Shown piece by piece: positions 43,415 through 45,972 of a stretch of DNA of 45,972 bases. This DNA comes from an uncultured Cyclobacteriaceae bacterium (lineage in GTDB: Bacteria > Bacteroidota > Bacteroidia > Cytophagales > Cyclobacteriaceae), in contig CAJQKV010000004.1 of the NCBI GenBank assembly GCA_905479015.1, positions 1-45,972 of the forward strand. The letters run 5' to 3'. Position 1 is the first letter of the stretch. Every line of letters begins with the position of its first letter. The position numbers and the translations under genes were made by a program. The notes beneath the pieces are model-generated. The model was not told where the DNA came from, ran no database searches, and was given only the letters and a program-made list of their open reading frames with translations.

Positions 43415-44107
43415 ATGAAAAATTTTTTAATTTTCCTTACATTTATTTTAATTACAGTTAGCTGCCAACCAACAGAAGCACCCAAAGAAGCGGTGGTAAT
43501 AGCTGAGCCAGAAATGGCAAAAGAAAATTCGGGTGAACCAACCGGTCCTCATACCTCAGCTGAATGGAAAATATGGGCCTATAGTACCGCTGCTCCTTCA
43601 TTTATTGCTTCTGAGTGTACGGTTTTGGATGTTGATGGTACTACTGTTTTAAGAGAAGGAACGAATGGATGGACAGCAATGCCTGCAAATCCTAGGGGTA
43701 TGGCTGATCCAGGAAATGGCTGGAAAGACGCCCATGAAGCTATGGCTATGGTAGGAGATGCACAAGCAATGAAATGGGCAATGGCTTATATGAGTGGTAA
43801 AACACCAGAAATGGATCATGATGGTTGGGCTTGGATGCTTCATGGAGACATGGGTGAAGACAATTCTGTTGGAATGAGGATAGGTCCCAATGATGAGGGA
43901 GATGTTGTTATTAAAACTAAAGAGACGACAGCTGAAGGTCAATGGATAGAATCAGGCCCACATTTAATGTTAATGCCAAAAGATCCTTCAACCCTTAAAG
44001 GAATGACAACCGATTTTAACTCAGGTGCACCATACGTTATGTTTGCAGGAACAGGTTATGATCACGTTATGATTCCAGTTGAAGGATATTATGAATATCA
44101 GAGGTAA
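43415..44107 (+). CDS. Met- and Trp-rich lipoprotein of unknown function
   Basis: This 230-residue lipoprotein (lipobox TVSC, Cys17) has a mature region rich in Met, Trp, His and Asp, for example EGTNGWTAMPANPRGMADPG, KDAHEAMAMVGDAQAMKWAM and DHDGWAWMLHGDMGED. Similar proteins with the GW-MP-P-DP and WMLHGD pattern are, from memory, widespread hypotheticals in marine bacteria. Metal (for example copper) binding through Met and His is a conjecture. A strong terminator follows. Confidence 0.65.
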   Translation: MKNFLIFLTFILITVSCQPTEAPKEAVVIAEPEMAKENSGEPTGPHTSAEWKIWAYSTAAPSFIASECTVLDVDGTTVLREGTNGWTAMPANPRGMADPGNGWKDAHEAMAMVGDAQAMKWAMAYMSGKTPEMDHDGWAWMLHGDMGEDNSVGMRIGPNDEGDVVIKTKETTAEGQWIESGPHLMLMPKDPSTLKGMTTDFNSGAPYVMFAGTGYDHVMIPVEGYYEYQR

Positions 44108-44168
44108 ACTATCTTGAATTAACATCTTATAAATAAAATTCATTTGACGGGTATCGTCCGAAGAAAGT

Positions 44169-44209
44169 AAAAATGTCATAGCATTAAAAAATGTTATGAC
44201 ATTTTTTTT
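44169..44209 (+). terminator. Intrinsic terminator after the Met-rich lipoprotein gene
   Basis: AAAAATGTCATAGCAT pairs with ATGTTATGACATTTTT (one G-U) around a 6-nt A-rich loop, and the right arm extends into eight T residues. It ends about 60 nt before the DUF4197 gene. Confidence 0.85.
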
Positions 44210-44268
44210 CTCAGTTAAAATAGCTACTCTTTCAAATCAATCAATCAATAATTAAGTAAGTTTACATT

Positions 44269-45018
44269 ATGAAAAAAATTATCAGCCTTACCATAGTGTT
44301 CATATGCCTTTTAAACACAACTTCTTTTGGACAGCTAAAGTTTTTAAAAGATATTGTTGAAGAAGTTATTGAAGAGACAACCCTTGACGAACTTAATATC
44401 GAAGAGGTTCCTTTTTCAGTAGAAGAAGCAGCAAATGCCCTAAAAGAAGCCCTCTCAAAGGGTATCGAAAAAGGAGTTCAAAAGGTTAACAAAGAAGATG
44501 GATATTTTAAAAATACATTGATCAAAATTCCATTTCCTAAAGAAGCCGAGCAAATATCAACTACACTCGCAAAAGTACCTGGCGGAAAAGAAAAATGTGA
44601 TGAGGTGGTTTTACTTATTAATAGAAGTGCTGAGTTGGCTTCTAAAGAAGCACTAAATATTTTCATAGGAGCGATAACAGCAATGGAAATATCAGATGCT
44701 ATTGCTCTTGTGAATGGTGAAGAAGATGCCGCTACTCAATATTTAGAAAATACCACAAAAAGTGAATTACTCATTAAATTTAAACCCATCATAGAAAATG
44801 CACTTCAACAAACAGGTACCACCAAATATTGGGGGGAGGTAATGAAAATCTACAACAAAGTGCCCTTTACTAAAAAGGTCAATCCCGATCTAGCCGAATA
44901 TGCCACAGAAGAGGCTACTATTGGACTCTTCAAAATGATTGCAGAAGAGGAATCTGCAATACGAAGCAATCAAGCTAATAGAACTACGGCTCTTTTAGAA
45001 AAGGTATTTGGCCAATGA
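44269..45018 (+). CDS. DUF4197-domain secreted protein
   Basis: This 249-residue protein has a signal peptide ending near TTSFGQ, followed by an almost entirely helical mature region: VEEAANALKEALSKGIEKGVQ, IPFPKEAEQISTTLAKVPGG, LINRSAELASKEALNIFIGAIT and YLENTTKSELLIKFKPIIENAL. These segments are characteristic of DUF4197, whose function is unknown. Length is normal for the family. The terminator upstream indicates an independent transcript. Confidence 0.85.
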   Translation: MKKIISLTIVFICLLNTTSFGQLKFLKDIVEEVIEETTLDELNIEEVPFSVEEAANALKEALSKGIEKGVQKVNKEDGYFKNTLIKIPFPKEAEQISTTLAKVPGGKEKCDEVVLLINRSAELASKEALNIFIGAITAMEISDAIALVNGEEDAATQYLENTTKSELLIKFKPIIENALQQTGTTKYWGEVMKIYNKVPFTKKVNPDLAEYATEEATIGLFKMIAEEESAIRSNQANRTTALLEKVFGQ

Positions 45019-45558
45019 TATAAATCCACCAGCCGTTATCAAAGCCGAATCGATGTAATGATGATTTGAATATTTAGTTAGATTATCTGAAAGACTCAAA
45101 AGTAAGACTTAACCCGACCATCGGCGGCCAACTATGATGGTATCTTGAGACTGACCCTAGCAATTTCAGAAAATATAAGATCATTTTTTCTTAGTTCGGA
45201 ATCACTTAACCATACATCTAATCTTAAAGAAGCGCTATTGAATGATTAAATGGGTAACGCATTCATCTCAAAAATGGCTATGATAATATTTAAAGAAGCC
45301 TTAGGCATTCATTGATCACTTTCAACATCCCATTAAGAACCATTCAACCTGTGAAACCTATCAAAGTCAAGGCGTGACGGTGTATTGAATGGCCAAAAAG
45401 ATTGGAGCAAAACATGAAAGCGGGACGGTTAACAAATGGAGTGCGATGAAAGCAATAACGGGTACCCAATCTTCAATATGAATAGATTGATGGTCGAGAT
45501 AAGCCCTTCATAGCTATTTCACCAATGATTGATTTACCATTTTTTTGAACTTTTCAAG
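45019..45558. other. Gene-poor stretch, possibly decayed coding sequence
   Basis: This 540-base region has only very short frames, such as plus-strand MAKKIGAKHESGTVNKWSAM (from 45387) bounded by close stops. Composition looks slightly more G+C-rich between about 45330 and 45500 than usual spacer DNA, which would fit a degenerated gene, but no family could be recognised and no inverted repeats or target duplications were seen. Confidence 0.35.
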
Positions 45559-45741
45559 CTATCGAATGCCTTTCCCAAAACGGGTAACAAATAAATAATA
45601 AATCACTAAAACCGGTGCAATGACAAAGATAAGTATGGGTAGTTTCTCTACCGAAAAAGCATCCAATATAAAAGCCAATAGGAATACAATAGACACTATG
45701 GAAATGATAAGCAACAGATAGGCAATCAGTTTTGGATTCAT
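45559..45741 (-). CDS. Small two-helix membrane protein
   Basis: This 60-residue protein has two predicted membrane helices (IAYLLLIISIVSIVFLLAFI and LPILIFVIAPVLVIYYLFV) joined by a short polar turn, and a basic C-terminus RFGKGIR. It has a clean ATG start. No family is recognised; similar small membrane proteins are common in this phylum. Confidence 0.5.
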   Translation of the reverse strand: MNPKLIAYLLLIISIVSIVFLLAFILDAFSVEKLPILIFVIAPVLVIYYLFVTRFGKGIR

Positions 45742-45961
45742 TGTTATCTCTTTTGAGTCGTTAAATACACACTAACACTTTTGACATTCAATAAAACCTT
45801 GGACACCTAAAATAGGGATTAAAAAATACCCATCTATAATTTCCTAGGTTTCATCATCTAAACAGAAATACTAGAAAATAGTCCTTCAAAGCTAAAAAGA
45901 ACGTGATTAAAACTTAAATATTAACTGAATTACCTAATTTTACAAACACAATCACATAAAA

Positions 45962-45972
45962 ATGAATTACTG
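45962..45972 (+). CDS. Possible start of a gene cut by the window end
   Basis: An ATG followed by AAT TAC is the last complete sequence in the window. It is preceded by an AT-rich spacer with TAATTTTA (one base off the -7 consensus) about 27 nt upstream. Only three codons are visible, so nothing can be said of the product. Confidence 0.25.

Overview
The window looks like a chromosomal segment from an AT-rich member of the Bacteroidota, probably an environmental Cytophagales- or Saprospirales-like organism. The evidence is a fused hisIE gene, many short lipoproteins with a lipobox Cys near residues 16-26, PorT-like beta-barrel proteins, starts without Shine-Dalgarno sequences, and exact or near copies of the Bacteroidota -7 promoter element TAnnTTTG upstream of several starts. 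No tRNA, rRNA, CRISPR array, intact transposon or prophage gene was seen. The genus cannot be fixed from sequence reading alone.

Region 1 (1-2500) carries a lipoprotein metallopeptidase of the dipeptidyl-peptidase III type and a flavin enzyme with the substrate-lid residues of iodotyrosine deiodinase. Region 2 (2503-13938, minus strand) is one long, tightly packed operon: trpE-trpG-trpD-trpC-trpF-trpB-trpA, then phenylalanine-4-hydroxylase, then hisH-hisA-hisF-hisIE, then a disulfide-less dihydrolipoamide-dehydrogenase-like flavoprotein. Ahead of trpE lies an unannotated attenuator: an 18-codon leader peptide with three consecutive Trp codons, followed by a perfect 11-bp hairpin and a nine-U tract. 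Tryptophan supply may therefore also influence phenylalanine hydroxylation and part of histidine synthesis. A 22-codon ORF exactly bridges the only sizeable gap inside the operon, between phhA and hisH.

Region 3 (14-19.5 kb) holds a TerB-like protein, an outer-membrane barrel, the small SRP RNA (88 nt, with its own -7 box and U-tract) only 22 nt upstream of a transaldolase-like fsa gene, a small conserved protein plus ftsE, and a barrel protein/serine-hydrolase pair in which the hydrolase has lost its Ser, Lys and Tyr catalytic residues. Region 4 (19.5-24.6 kb) has a sugar-porter MFS transporter, a TlpA-like thioredoxin lipoprotein, a GH26 mannanase-like protein whose acid/base Glu is Gln, and a PlsC acyltransferase whose N-terminal membrane segment reads upstream of any usable start codon.

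Region 5 (24.9-33.1 kb) contains a two-subunit molybdenum hydroxylase of the isoquinoline 1-oxidoreductase type (apparently richer in G+C than its surroundings), selD-mnmH for 2-selenouridine in tRNA, and a Tat-exported sugar-metabolism set (TIM-barrel isomerase, Gfo/Idh/MocA oxidoreductase, SUMF1-domain protein). Region 6 (33.3-45.9 kb) contains a MORN-repeat lipoprotein, a SCO1-type copper protein and a YHYH lipoprotein; a lipid A-type acyltransferase; several lipoproteins of unknown function; a membrane protein built of 9-residue repeats; a 1033-residue metalloprotease/propeller/barrel protein; a PrsW-type protease with an inserted calcium-loop-like segment; and a DUF4197 protein. The end of the window is sparse.

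No single new multi-gene system is established. The observations most worth testing are the trp leader controlling a trp-phh-his operon, two enzyme families with substituted catalytic residues, the 9-residue repeat protein, and the plsC start.
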